Below the pieces are notes generated by a model that was not told the origin of the DNA, did no database searches, and saw only the letters and a list, made by a program, of their open reading frames with translations. Source: Flavobacterium ajazii (GTDB lineage: Bacteria > Bacteroidota > Bacteroidia > Flavobacteriales > Flavobacteriaceae). From it: a stretch of 64,000 bases of DNA. The stretch covers positions 110,269 to 174,268 of the forward strand of contig NZ_JAAEHL010000012.1 of NCBI RefSeq assembly GCF_010614725.1, in the 5' to 3' direction. Position numbers and translations under genes: made by a program. Of the stretch, positions 43,069 to 51,452 are shown piece after piece (the first letter of the stretch is position 1; every line of letters begins with the position of its first letter).

Positions 43069-44742
43069 TTACACTAATTTATCCGGATTTACATAACCAT
43101 GTCCTGCTCTAAAAATCTCTAGATTATTTTCTTTAAAAGATGCAGTATCACAGGCTTTAAAAAGCTTTTTCCGAATTGAAATAATATCAAGATCAGGTTC
43201 TTTCTCCAGTATTTTCATCACTAAAGATGCCACATAAGGTGCCGCCATACTGCTCCCGCTTTTAGAAGTCAGTTTATTTGATGCCCTATTTTCCCTGCTT
43301 GATGAAGAACAAGATGATTTGATCTTAAAACCAGGAGCTACAAGCTCTGGTTTCATTCGTCCATCTGCTGTTGGTCCTGAACTACTGAAAGACAAAATTG
43401 CTTTATCACTGTCAGTTTGATTATACGCCCCTACAACAATACTGTATTTTGAATTACAGATCGAATTTGTTGTATGTGTCTTATTTGCAATTGCAGGCAA
43501 AAAGATAGACTGTCCACCATCATCGCGTTCAATATAACAATGATATCGACCATTTTTAACAGATTTTCCTACCAGTTCTATTGTCCAGAATTTTGAATTC
43601 AGCTTACCGTTAATCAAAATATTTATTTGATTTTTACCTGTATTGGGTTCTTTGCATCTATGGAGGCAAATCCCAACTTCTTCTCCTCCTTTTATAATCA
43701 ATTCATCTTTAAAAGGAGTTGAAGATAGCAGTACTTTTTGATCATCATCATAAATATTGACACTCAGAACATCATCGCCATGATACCAGATTTCCATTTC
43801 ATTTGGAGTACGATCGTGTTTTTTAAACATCCACGGAATTTTAATTTTCTGATTCTGTTTAATATCACCATATGTATGCGCATTTGCCTGATGATAATTC
43901 CCTGTACTTTGTACTATTGCCGTTCCTTTTCTCGTTGTCAGGATATAATCTATCACTTGTTCAAACAGGGTTACTCCCATGTGTGCATCACCATGACCTC
44001 CCAGACTCATATTTATTACAAGTGGCCTTTCAATCGCCTCTTTAACAATAAAATACAAACCATCACAGCCTTTTACAGAATCTCCCAGTGATAAATTAGA
44101 TCCGTTTACATAATTGGTTCCCATATCAACAGCTATGATTGAAGCATTGGGAGCAAAGCTTTTGGGAGCAACCGCACCATTTCCACAGGCAATTCCAAGC
44201 ACATGGGTTCCGTGAGTTCCATTACCAAACAAATCAGATTTCCCCGGATGATATCCCAGCTTCTTAAATGGAAACTCGTCTGCCAAAGCTTCATTGATTT
44301 GTGCCTGATTAATTATTCTTCCATACCCAAATTCATTCCCATCATAACGCCCAGACTGCACCCAGATTTTTTCAAAACGTGTCTTGCCATTATTAATAAA
44401 ATCAGGATGGGTAAAATCGAAACCAAAATCAATAATTCCAAACACCGCTTTTGAAACAGTATCACTTAAAACTTCATTTTTCTTATCCAAAATCTGTGTT
44501 TCAGAATTAAGTTCAATGCCATCATTAGCAGGAATTACTGTGGGTGCTTTCAGACTTTTTACTTTTTTACTGTTATAGATAGAGCACAAAAAACGGCGTC
44601 TGGTTCTAATACTTACAATATTTCCAAATTCTGAAACGATTTTACAGTGATCAGGATACTCTTTTTCCTTTTCTAAACGCATTAATAATGATAATTCTTC
44701 GTCAGGATTACCATATAATATAACTTTGAGTCTTGGATCCAT
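43069..44742 (-). CDS. Subtilisin-like (S8) peptidase of the unknown cluster
   Basis: 557 residues. The catalytic triad is Asp105 (FGIIDFGFDFTHPDF), His177 (GNGTHGTHVLG) and Ser498 (SGSSMAAPYVA), with Asn of the oxyanion site in IVQSTGNYHQ. Residues 1-65 resemble a propeptide-like inhibitor domain. About 300-420 is an insert of beta-rich sequence. There is no Sec signal peptide and no C-terminal secretion domain, so it may act in the cytoplasm or be exported by another route. It is the last gene of a five-gene minus-strand cluster with four unrecognised proteins, which suggests it matures one of them. Confidence 0.88.
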   Translation of the reverse strand: MDPRLKVILYGNPDEELSLLMRLEKEKEYPDHCKIVSEFGNIVSIRTRRRFLCSIYNSKKVKSLKAPTVIPANDGIELNSETQILDKKNEVLSDTVSKAVFGIIDFGFDFTHPDFINNGKTRFEKIWVQSGRYDGNEFGYGRIINQAQINEALADEFPFKKLGYHPGKSDLFGNGTHGTHVLGIACGNGAVAPKSFAPNASIIAVDMGTNYVNGSNLSLGDSVKGCDGLYFIVKEAIERPLVINMSLGGHGDAHMGVTLFEQVIDYILTTRKGTAIVQSTGNYHQANAHTYGDIKQNQKIKIPWMFKKHDRTPNEMEIWYHGDDVLSVNIYDDDQKVLLSSTPFKDELIIKGGEEVGICLHRCKEPNTGKNQINILINGKLNSKFWTIELVGKSVKNGRYHCYIERDDGGQSIFLPAIANKTHTTNSICNSKYSIVVGAYNQTDSDKAILSFSSSGPTADGRMKPELVAPGFKIKSSCSSSSRENRASNKLTSKSGSSMAAPYVASLVMKILEKEPDLDIISIRKKLFKACDTASFKENNLEIFRAGHGYVNPDKLV

Positions 44743-44796
44743 GGTTAGTTTTTTAAGAGTTTAAACTGGTGATTTCCTGATTAACATCTAATATTT

Positions 44797-45435
44797 TCAT
44801 TTCGGATCATTTTTAGTCACTACTTTTTGACTAGGAGTGCTTTTATTTCCCGTAGAAGTATCCTGAGTCTGATTTACATTAGAAATTTCACCCAATCTCT
44901 TTTTAATTTCCTCAATAGATTCATTAATAGAGATATTACTCTTTTCCAGAACCGCAATTTTTGTATCTAATTTTTCAACTATAAGCTTATTTAATTCTGC
45001 TTTGTAACTTTCTAAACTTTTAGTAAATTCTTCTTTTAAAATTCGATTGTTAGCTAAAATTTCGTTTTTAACAGCTTCAAGAGTTACAGTGTCTGCACAA
45101 GCTGTTCCTTCTTTTTCAGTACCTGTTAGTGTTTCTGCAGTACCTGTTGGCACACCTGTACCAACTGGAGGGGTAATTACAGGAGGAAGACCAGGCGCGG
45201 GTAAGCCAGGAGTATTGGCTGTTCCGGCAGATGGAGTTGAAACCACAACAGCATTAAGCTTCTCACCTTCTATTTTAGCTTTATTATCAATGACTAAATA
45301 ACTCATCAATGGATTTTCAGAAATCATACCGGTTAAAAGAGCCGTATTGGTTATTTCCTGATTGCCTGCAACATTATAAAAGGTGGCCCTGCTGTTGGCT
45401 ATGACATAATTAACTAATAAATTAAATGGATTCAT
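44797..45435 (-). CDS. Unknown coiled-coil protein of the subtilase cluster
   Basis: 212 residues: an N-terminal globular part (about 1-68, SRATFYNVAGNQEITNTALLTG and SYLVIDNKAKIEGEKLNAV), a Pro/Gly/Thr-rich linker (70-100), then a long heptad-like helix (about 112-190, AVKNEILANNRILKEEF and IAVLEKSNISINESIEEIKKRLGEI) and a polar tail. No signal peptide or known domain. The gene lies between the protease and the 238-residue protein; the terminator at 45461-45491 separates it from the latter, so its expression may be set independently. Such an elongated coiled coil suits a scaffold or adaptor. Confidence 0.7.
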   Translation of the reverse strand: MNPFNLLVNYVIANSRATFYNVAGNQEITNTALLTGMISENPLMSYLVIDNKAKIEGEKLNAVVVSTPSAGTANTPGLPAPGLPPVITPPVGTGVPTGTAETLTGTEKEGTACADTVTLEAVKNEILANNRILKEEFTKSLESYKAELNKLIVEKLDTKIAVLEKSNISINESIEEIKKRLGEISNVNQTQDTSTGNKSTPSQKVVTKNDPK

Positions 45436-45460
45436 TTTATAATCTTTTAAGGTTAATAAA

Positions 45461-45491
45461 AAAAGGGCAATTGGGAATCAACTGCCCTTTT
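45461..45491 (-). terminator. Internal terminator of the subtilase cluster
   Basis: AAAAGGGCA/TGCCCTTTT with a 13-base loop and T run on the minus strand. It lies between the 45497 and 44797 genes, inside the cluster, and would reduce transcription of the last two genes. Confidence 0.8.
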
Positions 45492-45496
45492 ACAAT

Positions 45497-46213
45497 TTAT
45501 TTATTCATCATCATCATCATGACAAGAGGCAGTGTTGTATTATTATTACCTGTAGTCCCCTGATTTTGTTGAGACATTAGTAGTACCAACGGTAGCATCA
45601 TATTATTGTCCGATTTTCCTGAACCTGAATCTCCCATAGTAGTCATCATTGGCAACAATATAGACATCGTCTGATCAACTTCTATTGGATTTTTACCATC
45701 TTTAGCTGTAATTGTATGAACCGCATCTTTTCCTTCACCATTAGATGTTACTTGTAAGTTTGCAGTATTCAGTTTTGGCTGATTCAACAATGATCCCATC
45801 ATGCTCATCATCTGCATATTTTTTAAAACCTTGGTTTGGTTTTCACCTTTACGGGCGTCTACTTTTGCAAGTTCCGTATGTTTTTGATCTAATGCAACTA
45901 TTGCTTTATTAGTCGCTAATGAAGTTTTTTTCAGTTCATTTACCTGACTTGAAATCGCATCCAAAGATTTTTTCAGTTCGCTTTTTGTTGCATAATCATT
46001 TGCTCTTCCACTTAAGGCTTTCCCAAAATTAGATCTTTGTTTTACAGCCGAACTTACGTTTGGTCTAATTCCTTTTATAGAAGGTCTTCTACGTTTGGCC
46101 GCTTCATCAAAGCTTTCATCATAACTTTCTAATAAATCTTCACTCAACAAATCTTCGTTGAAATAATCCTCATTTAATAAATCTTCATCTAAATAACTTT
46201 CGAAATAACTCAT
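45497..46213 (-). CDS. Unknown protein with acidic pentad repeats and Met-rich tail
   Basis: 238 residues. Residues 9-28 are four tandem pentads (DEDLL, NEDYF, NEDLL, SEDLL), followed at 41-43 by an RRR cluster. Residues about 75-115 form a coiled coil (LKKSLDAISSQVNELKKTSLATNKAI). The C-terminal 75 residues alternate with LLPMM, MMLPLVLLM and TTLPLVMMMMM blocks separated by Gly/Asn/Ser-rich linkers. No signal peptide and no known family. The acidic leader-like start, basic cluster and repetitive hydrophobic blocks suggest a structural or self-assembling protein, possibly cut by the neighbouring protease. Confidence 0.7.
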   Translation of the reverse strand: MSYFESYLDEDLLNEDYFNEDLLSEDLLESYDESFDEAAKRRRPSIKGIRPNVSSAVKQRSNFGKALSGRANDYATKSELKKSLDAISSQVNELKKTSLATNKAIVALDQKHTELAKVDARKGENQTKVLKNMQMMSMMGSLLNQPKLNTANLQVTSNGEGKDAVHTITAKDGKNPIEVDQTMSILLPMMTTMGDSGSGKSDNNMMLPLVLLMSQQNQGTTGNNNTTLPLVMMMMMNK

Positions 46214-46231
46214 AATTTTAATTTTTTATTG

Positions 46232-46636
46232 TTAATTTTTATTGAAATAATGTTTGTTATATTTTTGGATTGCAGGCTGAATATATCTGTTGAACAGAAT
46301 AAAATCAGGAATACTATTGCCCGGTTTTCCAGTTCCAAAACATTCAGGGCAATCGCTATTTTCGCCAAAACATTCTGAACAGGCACCAATGGCTTTTGCT
46401 AAATCATCGTTTTGATTTAACTCAAATTCCAGCTGAAATTTCAACCCCTCTATGATGGTAAAAAGCTTTTGATTTATCTTTTTTAGTTTTCTGATCCTTT
46501 CTTCAAGTTCTAAATCAATTTTTGGAGTTTCTTTTTCTTCTTCCGGTTCCTTTTTTTCCATCATGGGCTGCATAAGCTCAAAATATTTAGCCATTTCAGG
46601 ATTATGTTCTTTCAAATATTCCAAATAAGCATCCAT
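46232..46636 (-). CDS. Unknown zinc-finger-like coiled-coil protein of the subtilase cluster
   Basis: 134 residues: acidic start, a predicted coiled coil (about 40-80, LEERIRKLKKINQKLFTIIEGLKFQLEFEL), then a four-cysteine motif C86-x2-C89-x6-C96-x2-C99 with GxG following, like half of a DnaJ-type zinc finger, and a helical C-terminus. It probably binds zinc and a partner protein. It lies 18 bases from each neighbouring gene of the cluster. No family recognised. Confidence 0.7.
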   Translation of the reverse strand: MDAYLEYLKEHNPEMAKYFELMQPMMEKKEPEEEKETPKIDLELEERIRKLKKINQKLFTIIEGLKFQLEFELNQNDDLAKAIGACSECFGENSDCPECFGTGKPGNSIPDFILFNRYIQPAIQKYNKHYFNKN

Positions 46637-46654
46637 TGTATAATTTTTTAAATT

Positions 46655-47518
46655 TTATAAACTGGCAATAGAGTTTTCAAGTCTATTGATTCGGTTAGGT
46701 GTATTTGTACCAACAAACTGACCATATTGATCAACATAATAATCCTCTGTCGGAATCAATCCTCCATTGTAATATTCATACAGAATGTTTTCAGTCAGGT
46801 AATTAACACTTTCAATTAATTCGGCAAATGAATGGCTCTCAATAGGAGACCCCGGACTTGCAGTACCTAAACTTTGTTGCGCCTGACCCGCCTGAAATTG
46901 TGGGTTATTAATTACGCCTCCTAATTGATTATACAATCCCTGTATTCTATTGATATCCTGCGCTGCCTGCGGGCGTAACTGTACCGGATTATCCTGTACA
47001 TATTGCTGAATTGCCGGAAGTGCAGCCCTGCCCGCATCTGCAACATATCTTGTAGCGCTATTCCAGGCCTGTCTTACTGGTGAAGGTGCAGGTCTGCGTC
47101 CAGGCTGGTTGTTCACAGGTCTGCGCTGTGGTTGCGGCGGTGCTGGTCTGCGTTGTTGCTGACGGCTATTGTCTAATGCAGCGCTTCCTGCTCCAGCCAG
47201 ATTACTTACCAAACCTCCTACTGCTCCCCCAATTTGCGGAGCACCAAAATAAGTTCCAACAGCAGTTCCTACTATTGGAGCCACTGCAGAAACACCACGT
47301 AAAACCCCGGAACCAATATTGCTTGCTACATTTCCTAAACTTGACCAAAACCCTTCTGCTTCACTTTCAGTCATTTGATCTACTTTTGATAATAGGACAT
47401 CCTCTAATTCACTTTCACTCAAATTTGAATATTCTGGCCCTAAAACATATCTTACAGCTTCAAAATAATTGTCTTCGCTGAATGATTCTCCTTGAAAAAC
47501 TTCATGATATAAACTCAT
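46655..47518 (-). CDS. Unknown protein with glycine zipper and Arg/Pro/Gln-rich region
   Basis: 287 residues, first gene of the cluster. Residues 1-60 are an acidic leader-like region (LSESELEDVLLSKVDQMTES) followed by a Gly/Ala/Val-rich glycine-zipper segment (about 62-115) that could insert into or cross a membrane, then a low-complexity Arg/Pro/Gln stretch (about 116-155) and a helical, Gln/Asn-rich C-terminal half. No signal peptide. The zipper segment resembles the membrane-active part of some bacteriocin or phage proteins, but this is conjecture. Its promoter is within the intergenic region shared with the divergent sensor operon. Confidence 0.65.
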   Translation of the reverse strand: MSLYHEVFQGESFSEDNYFEAVRYVLGPEYSNLSESELEDVLLSKVDQMTESEAEGFWSSLGNVASNIGSGVLRGVSAVAPIVGTAVGTYFGAPQIGGAVGGLVSNLAGAGSAALDNSRQQQRRPAPPQPQRRPVNNQPGRRPAPSPVRQAWNSATRYVADAGRAALPAIQQYVQDNPVQLRPQAAQDINRIQGLYNQLGGVINNPQFQAGQAQQSLGTASPGSPIESHSFAELIESVNYLTENILYEYYNGGLIPTEDYYVDQYGQFVGTNTPNRINRLENSIASL

Positions 47519-47785
47519 AATTTTTAGTATTATAATTAGCTCTTACTCTTTAACAGGTTTTTCAGATTTCACCTATCCATTTTGTGCACCAAATGAACGA
47601 TGTAAAATTCATTTTATTTATTTTCCTACAAAACAGTCTTTATCCCCAAATTTTTAAATAAATTTACCCTACAAAAAAAGGGTATATTTCCCCTTTACTT
47701 TTGTAAGAATTTAAAATAATTTTGCTTCATATATTTACACAAATCACTATTTAACAACAACATAACCAATTAATCATTAAAAAAA
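47519..47785. promoter_or_regulatory. Divergent control region of the subtilase cluster and sensor operon
   Basis: 267 bases. On + there are two candidate -7 boxes: TACTTTTG (47696-47703) and TAATTTTG (47717-47724). An inverted repeat TACCC/GGGTA with a seven-base A-rich centre (47665-47683) lies just upstream, a possible operator. No TAnnTTTG box is evident for the minus direction. Confidence 0.55.
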
Positions 47786-48220
47786 ATGGAAAAGAGATCT
47801 GAAAGACCAAGTCAATTAATTACAAAAAAATTTGCTAAGGAATTACATTTGAATTTTATGAGATACCGTGCAAGAATAATTTCGAAATACATTCAAAAAG
47901 AAGACTCAAATGCCGTTTGGTTTTCTATAGAAGAACTCGAAAATTATATTGATTACGCCAAAGCAAAAGGTGAACGGAAAGGATATAATGTAAACGGAAT
48001 ACGATTTTACTTTGGTGTATATCCTGATGAAAAAAAATATGCTGAAAAAGCAGGTCTTGCAACTATTTTTTTAACCGCTACAGGAAAAAAAATCAAAACA
48101 CCTGCAACAAATAATATACAAACTTTTGCTTTGGTTCGTGAAACTGCCGATGAAGAAATACCAGGTGTTGAACCAATGAATTATGGAAGTATCGGTAATC
48201 CTCCAAGCCTAACATATTAG
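47786..48220 (+). CDS. Small protein of unknown function, first gene of sensor operon
   Basis: 144 residues, soluble, with no signal peptide. Characteristic run: YIDYAKAKGERKGYNVNGIR followed by FYFGVYPDEKKYAEKAGLATIF and LTATGKKIKTPATNNIQT. The second half is beta-rich. I believe related proteins occur beside membrane-sensor kinases in other flavobacteria, but cannot name a family. Ten bases separate it from the membrane protein gene, so they are one operon with the histidine kinase and regulator. Confidence 0.7.
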   Translation: MEKRSERPSQLITKKFAKELHLNFMRYRARIISKYIQKEDSNAVWFSIEELENYIDYAKAKGERKGYNVNGIRFYFGVYPDEKKYAEKAGLATIFLTATGKKIKTPATNNIQTFALVRETADEEIPGVEPMNYGSIGNPPSLTY

Positions 48221-48229
48221 AAAAAAATT

Positions 48230-48877
48230 ATGTTTGAATTTTTAAGATTTTATACTGTCTACCTAGCTTTAACTTCAGGAATTATTGGTTTGATTTCGTG
48301 GAACAAACTTCCTGTAAACAAAGCTAAATTTTTAGTAATTTTGATTTGGTTTTCTGCCGTAATAGAAAAAGTTGGATATTATTTTACCGCATGGACAGGC
48401 ATCTTAAATTATTATGTGTTTAATTTTTATATGCTGGTCAGTTTTTCTGCCTATATATTACTTATAAGGAGTATTTTATCAAAACCCAATCATCGAAAAG
48501 CAGGGATATTAAGTTTTATACTTTTTATCGTATCATTTTTTCTAAATACTTTATATTTTAAAGAAGATCTAAATCACTCATATACATACAGTTTTGCCAT
48601 TGGAGTTCTTTTAATTATGATATTATCCTGCTTGTATTTAGTAGAAATTTTTAATTCAGACAAAATATTAAATTTTAAAAAATCGGTTTTTTTTTGGTAC
48701 ATATTAGGAATTTTAGTTTTTCATGTACCTTTTCTGCCCTTTATGCTTGCTTTAAACTGGATTCTGATTAAACATGACGAATCCATTTTTAGCCTGGTAG
48801 TGTTCATTTTAAATGCTTTGGCCCACAGTTGCTATATTATCGGATTTTTATGGAGCGAAAAGAAATACAACTATTAG
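48230..48877 (+). CDS. Multi-pass membrane protein of sensor operon
   Basis: 215 residues with about seven membrane helices and short loops, no extracytoplasmic domain. Helix ends are marked by IISWNKLPVNKAKF, YYFTAWTGILNYYVF, LFHVPFLPF. No catalytic motif. Together with the downstream kinase, whose own membrane part is a single helix, it is likely the sensing component or a membrane anchor partner. The kinase start (48850) overlaps its last 28 bases. Confidence 0.75.
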   Translation: MFEFLRFYTVYLALTSGIIGLISWNKLPVNKAKFLVILIWFSAVIEKVGYYFTAWTGILNYYVFNFYMLVSFSAYILLIRSILSKPNHRKAGILSFILFIVSFFLNTLYFKEDLNHSYTYSFAIGVLLIMILSCLYLVEIFNSDKILNFKKSVFFWYILGILVFHVPFLPFMLALNWILIKHDESIFSLVVFILNALAHSCYIIGFLWSEKKYNY

Positions 48878-49635
48878 TCATTTCGTTAAGTATCGTTTTT
48901 CTAACTTTACTGATAACACTGCTTGTTATATTCTTTTATTTTTTGAAGAAGAAAAACAATTATTTGGTTGATAAAATGGAATCAGAGATGTATTTTCAAT
49001 CTGAACTGGTTAAAACAAGGATTGAAATTAAGGATCAGACTTTAAGTGAAATCAGCAAAGAACTTCACGACAATATAGGTCAGATTGTTTCTGTTGGTAT
49101 CATGCAGCTTAACAGATATCTTAATTCTGGTCAGCCTGTTCTTACCAATGAACTAAATGACCTTAAAGAAATACTAGCCAAATCATTAGACGAAATACGA
49201 ATCTTATCCCGAATAATTAATAAAGATAATTTACTGCAAAGCAATTTCATCGAAGCTATAAAACAAGATCTTGAGCGGATAAAAAAACTAAAAAGCATCC
49301 AATACAATTATAATCTTACAGGAGAAATACCTCAGATTAACAAGGAACACGATTTATTTATTTACCGAATTTTTCAGGAAGCGTTGCACAACAGCCTTAA
49401 ACATTCGCATAGTGATTTATTTGAAGTAGATATTAATACAACCGATACCCTTTTTCGATTAAAAATGAAAGATTTCGGAATTGGTTATGACACAGCCCAG
49501 ATAAATTCAGGTTTAGGTCTAAACAACATGAAATTAAGAGCTAAGCTAATTGGAGCAGCCTTAATAATGGAATCAGATTCATCAGGAACAACCGTAACTT
49601 TAGAATATCCCTTAACCGAAAACAATGAAACCTAA
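48850..49635 (+). CDS. NarL/DesK-type sensor histidine kinase
   Basis: 261 residues from ATG 48850, chosen over an upstream start that would extend into the overlapping gene. One N-terminal membrane helix (about 8-32), a HisKA_3 phospho-His73 in ISKELHDNIGQIVSVG, and an HATPase_c domain with LHNSLKHSHSD (N box), DFGIGYD (G1) and GLGLNNM (G2). This is the DesK/NarX subclass that pairs with LuxR-type regulators, as here. The gene end overlaps the regulator start by 11 bases. Confidence 0.9.
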   Translation: MERKEIQLLVISLSIVFLTLLITLLVIFFYFLKKKNNYLVDKMESEMYFQSELVKTRIEIKDQTLSEISKELHDNIGQIVSVGIMQLNRYLNSGQPVLTNELNDLKEILAKSLDEIRILSRIINKDNLLQSNFIEAIKQDLERIKKLKSIQYNYNLTGEIPQINKEHDLFIYRIFQEALHNSLKHSHSDLFEVDINTTDTLFRLKMKDFGIGYDTAQINSGLGLNNMKLRAKLIGAALIMESDSSGTTVTLEYPLTENNET

Positions 49636-50275
49636 CACTAAAAACAAAATTATTATTGTAGATGATCATCAGCTTTTTTCACAATCCTTAGAGCTTTTAA
49701 TCAACAGTTTTAAAGATTTTGAGGTTACCAATCATTTTGCAAATGGCAAAGCATTCATTTCGTATTTACAAGAAAATACAAGTGCAGAAATCGATTTGAT
49801 TTTATTAGATGTCAATATGCCTGTACTCGACGGTGTAAGTACTATGAAATGGATAAAAGAAAACAGACCCGATTTAAAAGTAATTGCCCTTTCAGTAAAC
49901 GATGACGAAGAGATAATTATTAAAATGATAACTAACGGAGCAAAAGGTTATTTACTAAAGGACACTTCACCGGAAATTTTTAAAGATGCGATTATTTCAG
50001 TAATTGAAAAAGGCTTTTATTTTACAGAATTAGTTTCCGGAATGTTAGTCAAAAAAGCTAATGATGATTCTAAAAAAATCAATTTAAAAGAAAGAGAAAT
50101 CACTTTTATAAAACATGCCTGCAGCGAAAAAACATATAAGGAGATTGCTTCAGAAATGTGCTTAAGTCCAAAAACAATTGACGGATACAGGGAGTGTTTA
50201 TTCGACAAACTGGAAATCAAAACCCGAATTGGATTGGTTTTATATGCTGTAAAACATAAAATTATTTTAGTATAA
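49625..50275 (+). CDS. NarL/LuxR-family response regulator
   Basis: 216 residues: receiver domain with Asp62 (LILLDVNMPVLDG), the Thr/Ser and Lys switch residues (ALSVND, GYLLKD), and a C-terminal LuxR helix-turn-helix (about 150-205, LKEREITFIKHACSEKTYKEIASEMCLSPKTIDGYRECLFDKLEI). Overlap with the kinase gene indicates a cognate pair. Its location opposite the subtilase cluster makes that cluster a candidate target. Confidence 0.93.
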   Translation: MKPNTKNKIIIVDDHQLFSQSLELLINSFKDFEVTNHFANGKAFISYLQENTSAEIDLILLDVNMPVLDGVSTMKWIKENRPDLKVIALSVNDDEEIIIKMITNGAKGYLLKDTSPEIFKDAIISVIEKGFYFTELVSGMLVKKANDDSKKINLKEREITFIKHACSEKTYKEIASEMCLSPKTIDGYRECLFDKLEIKTRIGLVLYAVKHKIILV

Positions 50276-50288
50276 TGGCTAAAACTAA

Positions 50289-50317
50289 AAAACCTGCTTA
50301 ATTGTAAGCAGGTTTTT
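50289..50317. terminator. Bidirectional terminator between RR and cysteine synthase genes
   Basis: AACCTGCTTA/TAAGCAGGTT, perfect ten-base stem with four-base loop and T tracts on both sides. Confidence 0.85.
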
Positions 50318-50341
50318 CTGTATATCTGAAATAAATAATTA

Positions 50342-51382
50342 TTATTTTACAAATTCGATTTTTTGAGCTTCTTCTTCATTAACACTGTCAAAGAATCCTT
50401 GTTCATTCATCCAGTCATCACTAAATACTTTACTCATATAACGTGATCCATGATCCGGGAAAATAGCTATTATATTACTGTCTTTAGTAAACTCACCTTC
50501 CTCTGCATATTGTTTGATAGCCTGCATCACAGCTCCTGAAGTATAACCTACAAACAAACCTTCTTTACGGGTAATTTCTCTGGCTGTGTGGGCACTTTCC
50601 TCATCTGTAACTTTCATGAACTTATCGATAATATCGAAATCAGTTGCAGAGGGAATTAAATTCTTACCTAAACCTTCGATACGGTATGGGTAAATTTCTT
50701 TGTTATCAAATTCTCTTGTCTCGTGATATTTTTTCAAAACTGATCCAAAAGCATCAACACCTAAGATTTTAATATTTGGATTTTGTTCTTTTAAGAATTT
50801 TGCAGTTCCTGAGATAGTTCCTCCTGTTCCACTACAGGCGATAAGATGAGTAATTTTTCCTTTTGTCTGCTGCCAGATTTCGGGTCCTGTAGTATTGTAA
50901 TGTGCATCAATATTCAATTGGTTAAAATATTGATTGATATAAACTGAACCTTTTGTTTCCTCGTGTAAACGTTTTGCTACATTATAATACGATCTTTCAT
51001 CATCTGCAGAAACATGAGCCGGACAAACATAAACTTTTGCCCCTAAACTCCTCAACATGTCAATTTTATCCTTAGAAGACTTTGAACTTACTGCCAGTAT
51101 ACAATTATAACCTTTAATAATACTTACCATAGCCAAACTGAAACCTGTATTTCCTGATGTCGTTTCAATTATGGTATCACCTGGAGACAAAATTCCTCTT
51201 TTCTCCGCTTCTTCAATGATATATAATGCTATTCTATCTTTTGACGAATGTCCCGGATTAAAAGCTTCTACCTTTGCGTAGAAATTTCCTTCTAACCCTT
51301 CGGTGACTTTATTTAGTTTAATAAGTGGTGTGTTACCTATTAATTCTAAAACGTTATTATAAGCATTTATTTCTTCTTTCAT
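50342..51382 (-). CDS. PLP-dependent cysteine synthase family protein
   Basis: 346 residues from ATG 51382; the upstream TTG six codons earlier is less likely. Fold-type II PLP enzyme: PLP lysine in GHSSKDRIALY, the substrate loop TSGNTGFSLAM, and the glycine-rich phosphate cup GTGGTISGTA. Closest in layout to cysteine synthase and cystathionine beta-synthase cores without CBS domains. O-acetylserine or serine plus a sulfur or amino-acid nucleophile is likely. It is downstream of a prolyl-peptidase-type gene on the same strand. Confidence 0.85.
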   Translation of the reverse strand: MKEEINAYNNVLELIGNTPLIKLNKVTEGLEGNFYAKVEAFNPGHSSKDRIALYIIEEAEKRGILSPGDTIIETTSGNTGFSLAMVSIIKGYNCILAVSSKSSKDKIDMLRSLGAKVYVCPAHVSADDERSYYNVAKRLHEETKGSVYINQYFNQLNIDAHYNTTGPEIWQQTKGKITHLIACSGTGGTISGTAKFLKEQNPNIKILGVDAFGSVLKKYHETREFDNKEIYPYRIEGLGKNLIPSATDFDIIDKFMKVTDEESAHTAREITRKEGLFVGYTSGAVMQAIKQYAEEGEFTKDSNIIAIFPDHGSRYMSKVFSDDWMNEQGFFDSVNEEEAQKIEFVK

Positions 51383-51452
51383 AAAAAAATAGTTAATCAA
51401 AGGTATTTTTAAATAACCCCGATAGGTTGCAAATTTAACAAAAAATTTCTAA

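Noticed and set aside
43738..44091. 117-codon frame on + inside the subtilase gene
   Set aside because: Antisense shadow of conserved subtilase coding sequence.
47080..47481. 133-codon frame on + inside the 46655 gene
   Set aside because: It is antisense to a gene rich in Gln, Arg and Pro codons, whose complement is naturally open. No promoter or family.
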